NCBI RefSeq assembly: GCF_018304965.1
Contig: NZ_JAGQED010000007.1
Span: 1-64,000, forward strand
Direction: 5' to 3'
Origin: Collimonas antrihumi
Lineage (GTDB): Bacteria > Pseudomonadota > Gammaproteobacteria > Burkholderiales > Burkholderiaceae_D
DNA length: 64,000 nucleotides
Shown: piece by piece, positions 1 through 7,913 of the stretch
Layout: each line of letters opens with the position of its first letter
How positions within the stretch are numbered: position 1 is the first letter of the stretch
The notes under the pieces: model-generated
Database searches by the model: none
Told to the model about the DNA's origin: nothing
What the model saw: the letters and a program-made list of their open reading frames with translations, nothing else
Made by a program: the position numbers and the translations under genes

Positions 1-2
1 GT

Positions 3-95
3 TGGTCAGGTGCCACACGGAACTGGGATTTGAAGGACGAGGTCTGGCTTAATCCGGAACGGGTTCAGCCGGAAATACTAAAGCAAGCTGCTTGA
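3..95 (+). CDS. 3' end of an unrecognised ORF entering from the left
   Basis: An open frame runs in from the left edge and stops with TGA at 93-95, giving about 30 codons ending in the residues QPEILKQAA. I do not recognise it. It lies directly upstream of Rhs-derived sequence but is not itself Rhs-like, so the Rhs fragment that follows was probably joined to foreign DNA here. It could also be non-coding, because only 30 codons are visible. Confidence 0.25.
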   Translation, partial: WSGATRNWDLKDEVWLNPERVQPEILKQAA

Positions 96-113
96 AGTGA
101 CGCGACATCTTTA

Positions 114-1727
114 TTGACAACTACCGAACGTGTTGCCAAGGTGGTCAACGACGCGGCTGCGGCCGCCACGGCGCAAACCACGCGTTACTTGTACCAGAAT
201 CGCCAGTTGCAGGCGGAGCTTGACGGCCAAGGGCGGGTCACGCGCCAGTATGTCTATCTGGCGCAACAGTCGATAGCGGTTATCGACACGCCTGACGGCA
301 GCCTGCCCGATGCAGAAGAACGCTCGCCAATGGCCCAGGTTGCGGCGGATATCGGCACGGCGCTCAAGTCATGGTTCGGCAGCGACGCTGCCATCACCTA
401 TCTGCACAACAATCATCTGGGGGCGCCGGAGGTGGCAACGGACCAGTCCGGCAAGCCGGTCTGGCACGCCGGCTATAGTGCATTCGGCAAAATTGTCAAC
501 GTCAGCCAGGCGGGAAAGACAGCGCGCCGCTTTACGCTCAACCTGCGCTTGCCAGGGCAATACGAAGATCAAGAGAGCGGGCTGTATTACAACGATCACC
601 GCTATTACGATGCGGACAACGGCCGCTACCTGACACCTGATCCGTTGGGGTTGAGGGCGGGGATCAATACTTATGCTTATGTCAGCAGCAATCCGCTCAG
701 GTATGTCGATCCGACCGGATTGATTTTGTTTGCGTTTGATGGAACCGACAATTCCAATCCGCCGCCGATCAACTCGAACGGAAATCAGGATGATTTTTCT
801 AATGTATATAAGTTCTATCAAGCTTACGACGATGGTCAAAAATGGTACATGAACGGAGTTGGCCGAGATGATCCGGATAGCGGCATCAAGGCTACATGGC
901 TTGATGATAAAAATGCCAATACTGCACGATCACGCGTTGACTATATGTTGAAGAAAGCCGATGACTATTTGAATAACACGACATTTCAACCAAATGAGCT
1001 GGTCAGTATCGATATCGTCGGTTTTAGCCGAGGAGCGGCCATGGCGCGTGATTTTTCGAATAAATTGGCACAGCACATGCGGGATAAGCTCTACGCAAAA
1101 TCCGGTGCATGCCTAGAAATTCGATTCATGGGGCTGTGGGACACGGTGGCACAGTTTGGCTTGAACGGTGCGGATAACGGAGCGTGGCAAATGGCCATTC
1201 CGTCCGAGGCAAAGAATGTGTTTCAGGCGGTGGCGCTGAATGAACAGCGCTATCTGTTCCCCGGTGAATCCATCGGAACGGGAACGCAAAGAGGGTTCAT
1301 CGGCAGCCATGCCGACATCGGTGGCAGCTACGGTACTGGCGACTTGTCGGATGTGGCGTTGAACTGGATAGTCAATCAGGCAAAAAATAGCGGTGTCAAG
1401 ATGTTCGATTGGAATGATCCGAGTGTCGCACATCCGGAATGGGGCATCGTGACCAATCCTGTACTGCACGACAAGAGCAGCGGCGGCAGTAGCGACCGCG
1501 ATTTCTGTCTGCGCAAGAACAACGAAGCATGGGTCACGAATTGCCAAAAGCAACGTGACGCTACGCCGGGCGGGATGACCTGGAGTCAAACGCAAACGGG
1601 AAATTTTATTAATATGTACGCCCAATCCACAATGGATGCCGACGGCTCCTCAAAAATCGTCGGCGCCATCAACATGAAGGAGTATGCCGCATGGCTCAAG
1701 CAAAACTATGGACTCGACATTCAATAA
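114..1727 (+). CDS. Truncated Rhs core fused to a DUF2235/Tle1-like phospholipase toxin domain
   Basis: The frame is 537 codons from a TTG; an in-frame stop lies just upstream at 93-95. Residues about 5-203 are the end of an Rhs/YD-repeat core: NHLGAPEVATDQ near 100, GLYYNDHRYYDADNGRY near 156, and the self-cleavage consensus PxxxxDPxGL as PLRYVDPTGL at 194-203. The remainder matches the alpha/beta-hydrolase fold of DUF2235 (Tle1-type phospholipase effectors): FDGT at 208, nucleophile elbow GFSRGAA at 303-309 with Ser305, LWDTV near 341, and SHADIGGSY at 398-406, which supplies the likely His. The N-terminal thousand or so residues of a normal Rhs protein are missing, so this is a displaced tail module with no visible delivery domain. 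The TTG start has no good ribosome site, so expression is doubtful. The family assignment is firm; activity is inferred. Confidence 0.8.
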   Translation: MTTTERVAKVVNDAAAAATAQTTRYLYQNRQLQAELDGQGRVTRQYVYLAQQSIAVIDTPDGSLPDAEERSPMAQVAADIGTALKSWFGSDAAITYLHNNHLGAPEVATDQSGKPVWHAGYSAFGKIVNVSQAGKTARRFTLNLRLPGQYEDQESGLYYNDHRYYDADNGRYLTPDPLGLRAGINTYAYVSSNPLRYVDPTGLILFAFDGTDNSNPPPINSNGNQDDFSNVYKFYQAYDDGQKWYMNGVGRDDPDSGIKATWLDDKNANTARSRVDYMLKKADDYLNNTTFQPNELVSIDIVGFSRGAAMARDFSNKLAQHMRDKLYAKSGACLEIRFMGLWDTVAQFGLNGADNGAWQMAIPSEAKNVFQAVALNEQRYLFPGESIGTGTQRGFIGSHADIGGSYGTGDLSDVALNWIVNQAKNSGVKMFDWNDPSVAHPEWGIVTNPVLHDKSSGGSSDRDFCLRKNNEAWVTNCQKQRDATPGGMTWSQTQTGNFINMYAQSTMDADGSSKIVGAINMKEYAAWLKQNYGLDIQ

Positions 1728-1857
1728 TCCGCGTCTTGATGATGGGACTGCTGGCAACATTTCTTGCCTCCTGCCGAGCCGATGACAAACCGATCGGGAT
1801 GACGCTACTGTTTCAAAGCGCGGGTCGGCCGGTGGGAGTGCGGCGATTCGATCCGGA
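1632..1857 (+). repeat. Direct repeat, copy A (toxin tail plus lipoprotein start)
   Basis: The last 31 codons of the toxin and the first ~56 codons of the lipoprotein recur 1,075 nt downstream at 2707-2932. From 1669 onward only four differences are visible in about 190 nt; the toxin-tail part differs a little more. This points to a fairly recent tandem duplication or gene conversion. Confidence 0.85.
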
Positions 1858-2254
1858 CGGCTTGCAGGGGCCGACACCCGGGGGAGTGCGTGGGATGGCA
1901 CCGCGTGGCGGAGCTGAGATGGCTTTCATGCCGGGCGATGGCAAGCACGGGGTGCCGAAATTTGTGGACGTAGTGTGGGCGGTGCCAACTCCCGAATCAC
2001 AGCAAGCGGTTTCAAAAATAGAAAAGCCGACTGGTGGAGTATCGAAGGAGCAGTGGGACGGCTACATGGCAAAACTTAATGAGGCCTATCGTCTTACGCC
2101 GATATACTCGCGTCGCATCGACCTCACCTCCGTTGTCACACCGGAACTGATTACGCAGGTGCGCGCCGATCGCCAGAATACGCAATTGAAATTGATCATC
2201 ACCTTCAACAACGAGGACGTGGACATCAAGGCAGTCGCTTACAAATGGCGTTGA
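1691..2254 (+). CDS. Lipoprotein, probable immunity protein of the Rhs toxin (copy 1)
   Basis: The product is 187 aa. A hydrophobic leader ends in a lipobox (LASC, Cys28), so it should be an outer- or inner-membrane lipoprotein facing the periplasm. I recognise no domain. The start used overlaps the toxin by 37 nt; ATG at 1739 or 1742 would give a shorter, more typical lipoprotein leader. Translational overlap with the toxin's 3' end is the usual arrangement for an effector/immunity pair, and lipoprotein immunity proteins are common for periplasm-acting phospholipase effectors. Copy 2 at 2766-3323 is nearly identical for the first 60 residues, diverges in the middle (about 95-130) and converges again at the C-terminus (LKLIITFNN, YKWR). 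Function is inferred from context only. Confidence 0.65.
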   Translation: MAQAKLWTRHSIIRVLMMGLLATFLASCRADDKPIGMTLLFQSAGRPVGVRRFDPDGLQGPTPGGVRGMAPRGGAEMAFMPGDGKHGVPKFVDVVWAVPTPESQQAVSKIEKPTGGVSKEQWDGYMAKLNEAYRLTPIYSRRIDLTSVVTPELITQVRADRQNTQLKLIITFNNEDVDIKAVAYKWR

Positions 2255-2255
2255 T

Positions 2256-2765
2256 TTGCAGCGCTTTAGGTTTGATTACCCGACCCAAAGCGAACGTTAT
2301 GCCTACAACCAACGCGGACTGATGCTGAGCAAGACGGTGACGCTGAAACAGATCAACGGCAGTGCATCGTCCTCCGCCATCAGTGCCGTTACGCGCTATC
2401 GCTACGACGCACACGAACAATTGCAAAGTCAGCCTGTCGGACGGCAGTGCAATTCAGTATCAGCGTAATGGCCAGGATCAGATCGTTGCACTGACGCGCA
2501 GCCGGATTCAAACACCCTGGCTCCAATGGTTGTTGCCCGCCAAGGTGCTGCTGCAAAACATCGAACGCGACATCGTCGGGCTCAAGAGCTATGCCTGCGG
2601 CAATGGCATCGAGGCCCAATTCCAGCGCAGCAGGGAAGGCAGTACTGCACGACAAGAGCAACGGCAGTAGCGACCGCGAATATTAACCTGTATCCGAATA
2701 CCGACCATGGATGCCGACGGCAGTTCCAAAATCATCGGAGAAGTCAACATGAAGGAGTATGCCGC
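2256..2765 (+). pseudogene. Broken Rhs core and toxin-tail remnant
   Basis: Several pieces of an Rhs gene survive in different frames. First comes YD-type sequence to about 2440 (RYAYNQRGLMLSK). After a frame change there is core sequence with RIQTPWLQWLLPA and ERDIVGLKSYACGNGIEA, ending at a TAG at 2668. This is followed by a scrap resembling toxin codons 449-461 (near 2641) and by the last 31 toxin codons (2707-2799) before the second lipoprotein gene. Most of the toxin domain is deleted. It is the scar of a second Rhs tail of the same type. A 265-codon frame beginning at 2526 reads out of phase through this remnant into lipoprotein copy 2, and its first 80 codons should not be taken as protein. 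Confidence 0.8.
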
Positions 2766-2932
2766 ATGGCTCAAGCAAAACTATGGACTCGACATTCAAT
2801 AATCCGCGTCTTGATGATGGGACTGCTGGCAACATTTCTTGCCTCTTGCCGAGCCGACGACAAACCGATCGGGATGACGCTACTGTTTCAAAGCGCGGGC
2901 CGACCGGTGGGAGTGCGGCGATTCGATCCGGA
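2707..2932 (+). repeat. Direct repeat, copy B (toxin tail plus lipoprotein start)
   Basis: Downstream partner of 1632-1857, offset by exactly 1,075 nt with no gaps seen. It carries the last toxin codons, disconnected from any catalytic domain, and the beginning of lipoprotein copy 2. Confidence 0.85.
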
Positions 2933-3323
2933 CGGAGTGCGCGGGCCGGTGCCCGGTAGTGTCGGCGGCATGTTTCCACGCGGAGGCGCTCAAATGTCCT
3001 TCATGCCGGGCGACAGCAAGCGCGGGATGCCGCAGTTTGTGGATGTGGCGTGGGTGGTGTCAACTCCTGAATATGAGCAGTGGATAAAAAATCGTGACTC
3101 GCTACCTAATTCAGTTAGATACTCGCCGCAAGGCATAGCTGAAAGCAAACTGGAAGGGGATAAGCAGCCGCAATACACCAAACGCATCGACCTGACGCCG
3201 ATCATCACACCGGAGCTAATTGCCCAAGTACGCGCAAACGTGCAGACCACGCAATTGAAGCTGATAATCACCTTCAACAACGACGATGTGAATATCGAGG
3301 CACTGGCATACAAATGGCGTTGA
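2766..3323 (+). CDS. Lipoprotein, probable immunity protein (copy 2)
   Basis: The product is 185 aa, a paralogue of 1691-2254 with the same lipobox (LASC, Cys28). Residues 1-56 differ by only a few changes, the central 40 residues are unrelated in detail, and the C-terminal 45 residues are again similar (RIDLTPIITPELIAQVR, YKWR). The start chosen is the ATG equivalent to copy 1; an ATG at 2814 is also possible. No intact toxin partner lies upstream, so this is an orphan immunity gene. The divergent centre suggests that it recognises a different toxin variant, which is inference. Confidence 0.6.
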   Translation: MAQAKLWTRHSIIRVLMMGLLATFLASCRADDKPIGMTLLFQSAGRPVGVRRFDPDGVRGPVPGSVGGMFPRGGAQMSFMPGDSKRGMPQFVDVAWVVSTPEYEQWIKNRDSLPNSVRYSPQGIAESKLEGDKQPQYTKRIDLTPIITPELIAQVRANVQTTQLKLIITFNNDDVNIEALAYKWR

Positions 3324-3423
3324 ATATCAGGCTACACGTTACATCCATAGCCGATTTCGCCCTTCCTTAAGTTGATGCCATGTTAGAAAAAAGCCACAGA
3401 ACTAATTTAGTGCTTCATTCCCT

Positions 3424-4005
3424 ATGGCACATTCCGACATTGGCGGCAGCTATCTTCATTCTTTTGAGGACACGTTTGCACATCGAGATTCGAACAATCA
3501 TCCTTTTGCATTAGATATTGGTTTGGGGCACGGTGTATATGGTAGCAATCCCGATTACACCTATAACCATTGGTCTGCTCTCCCTTTTCCTGGCGCACTT
3601 GACTGGAACCACAACGAAGATCGTACATTGGAGATGGAAAAGGAAGTGTTCAATAAGCTGTTGACTATGACCGGTAGTACTGATGCAAAAAAATTCAGCG
3701 ATATTGAAGATACTTTAAAAAATTTCAATAAGACTCCTGAAAACGAAGGTGACGGATATGATCGCGACAAGCCGACCGACAGCAAGAAGATTCAGTTGTT
3801 ACAGGGAAAATTGAAGGAGTTGAAGATTGATGGTGTGAACTGGACTGATCAGTCAATGCCTCTAGAAGGTGTTTATGCTGTTAGCGACGGGGCTGACAAT
3901 CGCACCAAATTTTTGTGCGATAAAGATGGCAATGCGTTGAATCAAAAACTGTACCCGGGAACGATTCTGCCGAAATGTGAAAAGACTGGAGGTAGCGGTG
4001 GGTAA
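3424..4005 (+). CDS. N-terminally truncated effector tail, zinc-phospholipase-like
   Basis: The frame has 193 codons in A+T-richer DNA. Residues 1-10 (MAHSDIGGSY) copy the His motif of DUF2235 hydrolases. From residue 11 the sequence changes to a His/Asp-rich pattern (LHSFEDTFAHRD, GLGHGVYGSNPDYTYNHW) that I recall from C-terminal toxin domains of Rhs proteins resembling zinc-dependent phospholipase C-like enzymes. Candidate metal ligands are His12, Asp16, His20, His36 and Asp44. There is no signal peptide, no Rhs core, no convincing ribosome site before 3424, and an in-frame stop at 3403. It is therefore probably a silent orphan tail module or a fragment. Its stop overlaps the start of the next gene. 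The family call is by recollection of motifs. Confidence 0.45.
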   Translation: MAHSDIGGSYLHSFEDTFAHRDSNNHPFALDIGLGHGVYGSNPDYTYNHWSALPFPGALDWNHNEDRTLEMEKEVFNKLLTMTGSTDAKKFSDIEDTLKNFNKTPENEGDGYDRDKPTDSKKIQLLQGKLKELKIDGVNWTDQSMPLEGVYAVSDGADNRTKFLCDKDGNALNQKLYPGTILPKCEKTGGSGG

Positions 4006-4981
4006 AAATTATTTGTTATTTTTTTTCTGTTTCCTGGGATCCATATGCGGGAATGCAATTGCGCAAGAATGTCAGTCAATTCGTTTGTTCGAGAGCTATC
4101 ATGTTCAAAGTGGCTCAATAAAAGCACCGGGAAAATATTGTTTAACTTCCGATATTGCGCAACCTAAACTGTTCGATATTCACTCTGGGAGATTTAAGGA
4201 TTTCTCTGGTGAGTCACTGATTTCGATCGCTTGTAGCCATGATAAAAAATGTTCTTCGTTGAAAAATCAGGAGACGTATCAATTGGATCTGCAAGGTCGC
4301 TCTCTAAAAGCGGACGCGGAAAATATGGTGGGAATTCAAAATTGGTCTGGTGGATTGCGCGTTTCCATAAAAAATGGATACCTGAGTGTTCCTGGAAATC
4401 GCAGCCCGAATCAAGGAATTTCCTTGCGTGGAGAGGAGATGGCCACCGCAGCGAATAATCAAGATGGTGGCAGTCAAGACCTATCCAGGAAATGTTGGCC
4501 ATCAGAATTGGCTTGCGAAAATATCCTTGCATCTCAAATGTCCGGAAATAAACGCCTGGCTTACAAGGTGAGCAACTATCTAATAGATAAGATGACGGTT
4601 CGTGCTGGCTGGCGCGGAATCACAATGGGTGGCGGCAATAACGTGTTGCGTGACAATACAATTGAGGTTGACGGTAATACCGCAATCTACATGTATGGAC
4701 CTGGCAGTGTCATTGAGAACAACACCATCATAATTCACGGTAATGCCGATGCCACACCTTTTGATGCCGCAATCAAATTACGTGATGCACAAGGGGCGGT
4801 TGTACGGAACAACCGCATAGTCTATAAGGGCGGGTGGCTTGGCAGCCCCCGTGCAGCGATTAACCTGCTCGATTCCGCCGATGTTCTCATTGAAGGTAAC
4901 ACCGTCGAAAAATTCGACAAACTAATACAGGTGAACGGTGACAGCAGATATTCGGAAAGAGGAAATTCTCTGAATCGATAG
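3998..4981 (+). CDS. Secreted right-handed beta-helix protein, possible immunity partner
   Basis: The product is 327 aa from GTG 3998, preceded by GGAGG at 3988-3992; a GTG at 3977 is in frame but has no such site. A signal peptide of about 22 residues ends at AIA before QEC. The C-terminal half shows parallel beta-helix repeats (NNVLRDNTIEVDGNTAIYMY, VIENNTIIIHGNA, VVRNNRIVY, VLIEGNTVE), a fold of carbohydrate-active or scaffold proteins. The start overlaps the stop of the toxin-tail fragment by 8 nt, the coupling expected of an effector/immunity pair. Periplasmic location would suit neutralising a phospholipase. No catalytic residues of known polysaccharide lyases were identified, so an enzymatic role is equally open. 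Confidence 0.6.
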   Translation: MGKNYLLFFFCFLGSICGNAIAQECQSIRLFESYHVQSGSIKAPGKYCLTSDIAQPKLFDIHSGRFKDFSGESLISIACSHDKKCSSLKNQETYQLDLQGRSLKADAENMVGIQNWSGGLRVSIKNGYLSVPGNRSPNQGISLRGEEMATAANNQDGGSQDLSRKCWPSELACENILASQMSGNKRLAYKVSNYLIDKMTVRAGWRGITMGGGNNVLRDNTIEVDGNTAIYMYGPGSVIENNTIIIHGNADATPFDAAIKLRDAQGAVVRNNRIVYKGGWLGSPRAAINLLDSADVLIEGNTVEKFDKLIQVNGDSRYSERGNSLNR

Positions 4982-5076
4982 TGGATAAATTTTCTTCAAT
5001 TCTTTATTTCTTTTAAATTTATGACATATTTTAAATTGAAAATAAGGAAATTTCTTCAACGCAGCACGACCGTCAG

Positions 5077-6606
5077 TTAAACATCATTCAAAGCGCGCCG
5101 ATACTGGATTGCTTCCGCCACATGGGCTGAGGCAACCTGATCGGCGCCGCCCAGATCTGCGATCGTGCGGGCAACCTTGAGTACGCGATGATAACCGCGC
5201 GCCGACCAGTTCAGGCGAGTCATTGCTCCTTGCAGCATCTTTTCTCCGGCACCGTCGGGTTTGCAGTATTGATCGATTTCCTTGGCCGACAAACCATTGT
5301 TCTGTTTGCCTTGGCGTGCCAGTTGCAGCATGCATACCTGCTCCACCCTGGCAGCTATAGCCGCCGACAGTTCGCCGTCGGCTGCTTTCAATAATTGATC
5401 CTGAGGTAGTGCAGCCACCTGAATTTGCATGTCGATCCGATCCAGCAATGGGCCGGAGATTTTGTTTTGGTAGCGGAAAATGCTGTCGGGTGTGCAGCGG
5501 CATTGTTTTACGGCATGTCCAAAATAGCCGCAGGGGCAGGGATTCATAGCCGTGATCAGCTGGAATTGCGCCGGGAAATCGGCTTGCCGGGCCGCCCGCG
5601 AAATCGTGATGTGGCCGGATTCCAGCGGTTCGCGCAATACTTCCAGCACGCGCCGGTCGAATTGCGGCAACTCGTCGAGAAACAATACGCCGCGATGCGC
5701 TAGTGAAATTTCACCAGGACGGGGCGGGCTGCCGCCGCCCACCAGTGCTACGGCCGATGCCGTGTGATGGGGGGAGCGATAAGGCCTTACTTTCCAGGCT
5801 GCGCTGGAAAAGCCGCTGGCAAGCGACTGCACTGCCGCCGATTCCAGCGCGTCACGATCGCTCATTGGCGCCAAAATTCCAGGGAAGCGCGCCGCCAGCA
5901 TCGACTTTCCGGTGCCGGGCGGCCCCATCAGCAGTACGCTATGACCACCGGCTGCGGCAACCTCCAGTGCGCGCTTGGCTTGCAACTGGCCTTTTACATC
6001 GCTGAAATCCAGATAGTGAGGCAGTTTTCGCTGCGGCTCTGCAACATGGCGCGACAACCTTGTTTCTGCTTGTCGAGAACTGAAGTGGGCACACACTTGT
6101 AATAAGCTGTCCGCCGGTAAAATGCGGGCATCGGTAACCAGCGCCGCTTCATCGGCACTGGCGCGCGGCAGGATGAAGGCGCGGCTCTTGACGGCAAGCG
6201 GATTGGCGCTCTGGGCATTCATGGCAAACGTCATCGCCAGCGCGCCGCGTATCGGCCTCAGCTCGCCGGATAGCGACAGTTCGCCGGCAAATTCGTAGTC
6301 ATCCAGTTCATCCGCCGGTATTTGTCCGGAGGCGGCCAGGATGCCGAGCGCGATCGGCAAATCGAAGCGGCCCGACTCTTTCGGCAAATCGGCTGGCGCC
6401 AGATTAACCGTGATACGACGCGAAGGAAATTCAAAACGGGAATTTTGCAGCGCCGCACGGACCCGGTCTTTGGATTCCTTGACCTCGGTTTCGGGCAGGC
6501 CGACGATAGTAAATGATGGGAGGCCATTGGCCAGGTGGACTTCTACTGTGACGGCGGGCGCTTGCATACCTGCCAGCGCCCGGCTTTTGAGGACTGCCAG
6601 CGTCAC
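5077..6606 (-). CDS. comM: YifB/ComM-type Mg-chelatase-like AAA+ ATPase
   Basis: The product is 509 aa, full length for the family. It has an N-terminal Lon-type fold (residues about 20-160), Walker A GPPGTGKS at 228-235, Walker B FLDE at 309-312, and a Cys-rich segment NPCPCGYFGH...CRC near 355-371, then the C-terminal lid. ComM is a hexameric helicase that extends strand exchange during natural transformation. It lies 10 nt after ubiK on the same strand, so the two are probably co-transcribed. The region between its stop and the beta-helix gene is A+T-rich without a clear terminator. Confidence 0.93.
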   Translation of the reverse strand: MTLAVLKSRALAGMQAPAVTVEVHLANGLPSFTIVGLPETEVKESKDRVRAALQNSRFEFPSRRITVNLAPADLPKESGRFDLPIALGILAASGQIPADELDDYEFAGELSLSGELRPIRGALAMTFAMNAQSANPLAVKSRAFILPRASADEAALVTDARILPADSLLQVCAHFSSRQAETRLSRHVAEPQRKLPHYLDFSDVKGQLQAKRALEVAAAGGHSVLLMGPPGTGKSMLAARFPGILAPMSDRDALESAAVQSLASGFSSAAWKVRPYRSPHHTASAVALVGGGSPPRPGEISLAHRGVLFLDELPQFDRRVLEVLREPLESGHITISRAARQADFPAQFQLITAMNPCPCGYFGHAVKQCRCTPDSIFRYQNKISGPLLDRIDMQIQVAALPQDQLLKAADGELSAAIAARVEQVCMLQLARQGKQNNGLSAKEIDQYCKPDGAGEKMLQGAMTRLNWSARGYHRVLKVARTIADLGGADQVASAHVAEAIQYRRALNDV

Positions 6607-6616
6607 CGGCGCGGCA

Positions 6617-6859
6617 TCATGGGCGCTTCAGTTGTGCTTCAAGCTCGGTCACGCGGGCTTCCAGTGCTTCAAGTTTTTCACGCGTGTTGGCCAATACCTG
6701 CGCTTGCACGTCAAATTCGTCGCGTGTGACCAGATCCAGCTTGGAGAAACCCTGGCCTAACATTGCCTTGACGTTTTTTTCGATATCTTTGGCAGGTGAG
6801 TTTTCGATGGCTTGATTGATTTTGGCTTGGAGGTCGTCAAAAAAGTTGGGTTTGTTCAT
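6617..6859 (-). CDS. ubiK: Ubiquinone biosynthesis accessory factor UbiK
   Basis: The product is 80 aa (BMFP/YqiC family). The first half is an amphipathic helix (FFDDLQAKINQAIENSPAKDIEKNVKAM, shown here as the family pattern, residues 5-32) and the C-terminal 30 residues form a coiled coil (REKLEALEARVTELEAQLK). UbiK binds UbiJ and membrane lipid and supports aerobic ubiquinone synthesis. It is the first gene of a probable ubiK-comM unit. An upstream ORF on the opposite strand at 6892-7428 is a shadow and not a gene. Confidence 0.9.
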   Translation of the reverse strand: MNKPNFFDDLQAKINQAIENSPAKDIEKNVKAMLGQGFSKLDLVTRDEFDVQAQVLANTREKLEALEARVTELEAQLKRP

Positions 6860-7003
6860 GATCGGTCGCCCTTTGGCAGTAAATAAAAAAAATGATAACC
6901 GATACGCGCAAACCCGGCATTGAAATCGCGATTCGGCGCGGCAATTTAAGTCATTACTGCTTTGCAGGAATCATCCACTTGTCCAAGAAGATTCAAACCA
7001 TTT

Positions 7004-7483
7004 TTAATCGAGTTGTTTGCGATATTGCACGAAACCTGAACGCACCGCGATACGGTCGTACAGTTGCATGGCGGTCTTGTTGGTCTCATGCGTCAGCCAG
7101 TGTACGCGGGTGCTGCCAGCGGCTTTGGCTTCCTTGTACACATGCTCGATCAGTTGCCGGCCGGCGCCGGTGCCGCGCTGTTGCGGCGAGACGTACAAGT
7201 CTTGCAGGTAGCAGGAGTTTTCCTCCGTCCAGCAAGAGCGGTGGAAAATCCAGTGGACCAGGCCGACTGCCTCGCCATCCACTATCGCCAGTGCGCCGAA
7301 TAGCGGTTCCTTGGGATCCAGCAAGCGTTGCCAGGTTACCAGTCGCGTGGCCTGCGGAATGTCAACTTCATAAAAGTCCTGGTAACCCTGCCATTGCTGT
7401 TGCCAAATGGCAAAGTCTTGCTCGCTGAGGGGTTTGATATGCGTTTGATGGGTTTGTATACGTGATGTCGATTCTGAAGCCAA
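7004..7483 (-). CDS. GNAT-family N-acetyltransferase
   Basis: The product is 159 aa. The start is a TTG at 7483 because a strong AGGAGG (7494-7489) sits five bases upstream; the longer frame from 7561 has no such site and an unconvincing N-terminus. Acetyl-CoA binding motif A is visible as LYVSPQQRGTGAGRQLIEHV, and WLTHETNKTAMQLYDRI is the usual motif B helix. It resembles small acetyltransferases acting on amines or peptides; the substrate cannot be told. Monocistronic, divergent from the TorF-glnK-amtB unit. Confidence 0.85.
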   Translation of the reverse strand: MASESTSRIQTHQTHIKPLSEQDFAIWQQQWQGYQDFYEVDIPQATRLVTWQRLLDPKEPLFGALAIVDGEAVGLVHWIFHRSCWTEENSCYLQDLYVSPQQRGTGAGRQLIEHVYKEAKAAGSTRVHWLTHETNKTAMQLYDRIAVRSGFVQYRKQLD

Positions 7484-7741
7484 GATAACCTCCTGTGAAA
7501 TGCGGTGACGATAGGGTGGGGACAGACGAAAGCAGCACTTAGCGTAGCGATCGTGCGCCAAAAGTTGGCATCATCAAAGATCCAATATTAATTATATTCA
7601 TGGGTCCAGTGTGAAGCCTGTGCTGCCATCGCTGCCGGGTCGACGAAGCGTCGATCAGGCGCACGTTGTTGTCTTTGCAACAAATCTGGCGTTGGGCTGT
7701 AGTCGACTACAACTTGTCATGTAGTTCTTCCTGAGATTTTT

Positions 7742-7758
7742 TGCACCAAATTGAAGCC
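7742..7758 (+). promoter_or_regulatory. NtrC-like binding site 1
   Basis: TGCACCAAATTGAAGCC matches the NtrC dyad (TGCACC-n5-GGTGCA) perfectly in the left half and partly in the right. Its centre is about 177 nt upstream of the -12 GC of the sigma-54 promoter, a normal enhancer distance. Confidence 0.6.
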
Positions 7759-7770
7759 GATTTAAATATC

Positions 7771-7787
7771 CGCTTTATTGTGGTGCA
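7771..7787 (+). promoter_or_regulatory. NtrC-like binding site 2
   Basis: CGCTTTATTGTGGTGCA has a perfect right half (TGGTGCA) and a weaker left half. It lies 29 nt (centre to centre) from site 1 and about 148 nt upstream of the -12 element. Paired enhancer sites are typical of NtrC-controlled glnK-amtB promoters. Confidence 0.6.
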
Positions 7788-7913
7788 TTCTTTTGCCCGA
7801 ATTTCCTATGGAAAACGTCTCTTCGTTATCGTTTAGATAGCAATCGGTGAAAGGCAGGGGATAAATGCCCCGGCAAGAGGCTGCAACGGGTTAAAAAAGG
7901 CGACCAGACCAGT

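Noticed and set aside
2526-2765. N-terminal 80 codons in front of lipoprotein copy 2
   Set aside because: They read the Rhs remnant out of frame; the lipoprotein leader starts at the position equivalent to copy 1.
6892-7428. A 178-codon plus-strand ORF before the TorF unit
   Set aside because: It runs opposite a GNAT gene that has clear motifs and an AGGAGG-led start; the plus-strand translation has no features.
7781-7796. Second sigma-54-like box TGGTGCATTCTTTTGC
   Set aside because: GG and GC are 11 nt apart instead of 10, and the TGGTGCA part is better explained as an NtrC half-site.
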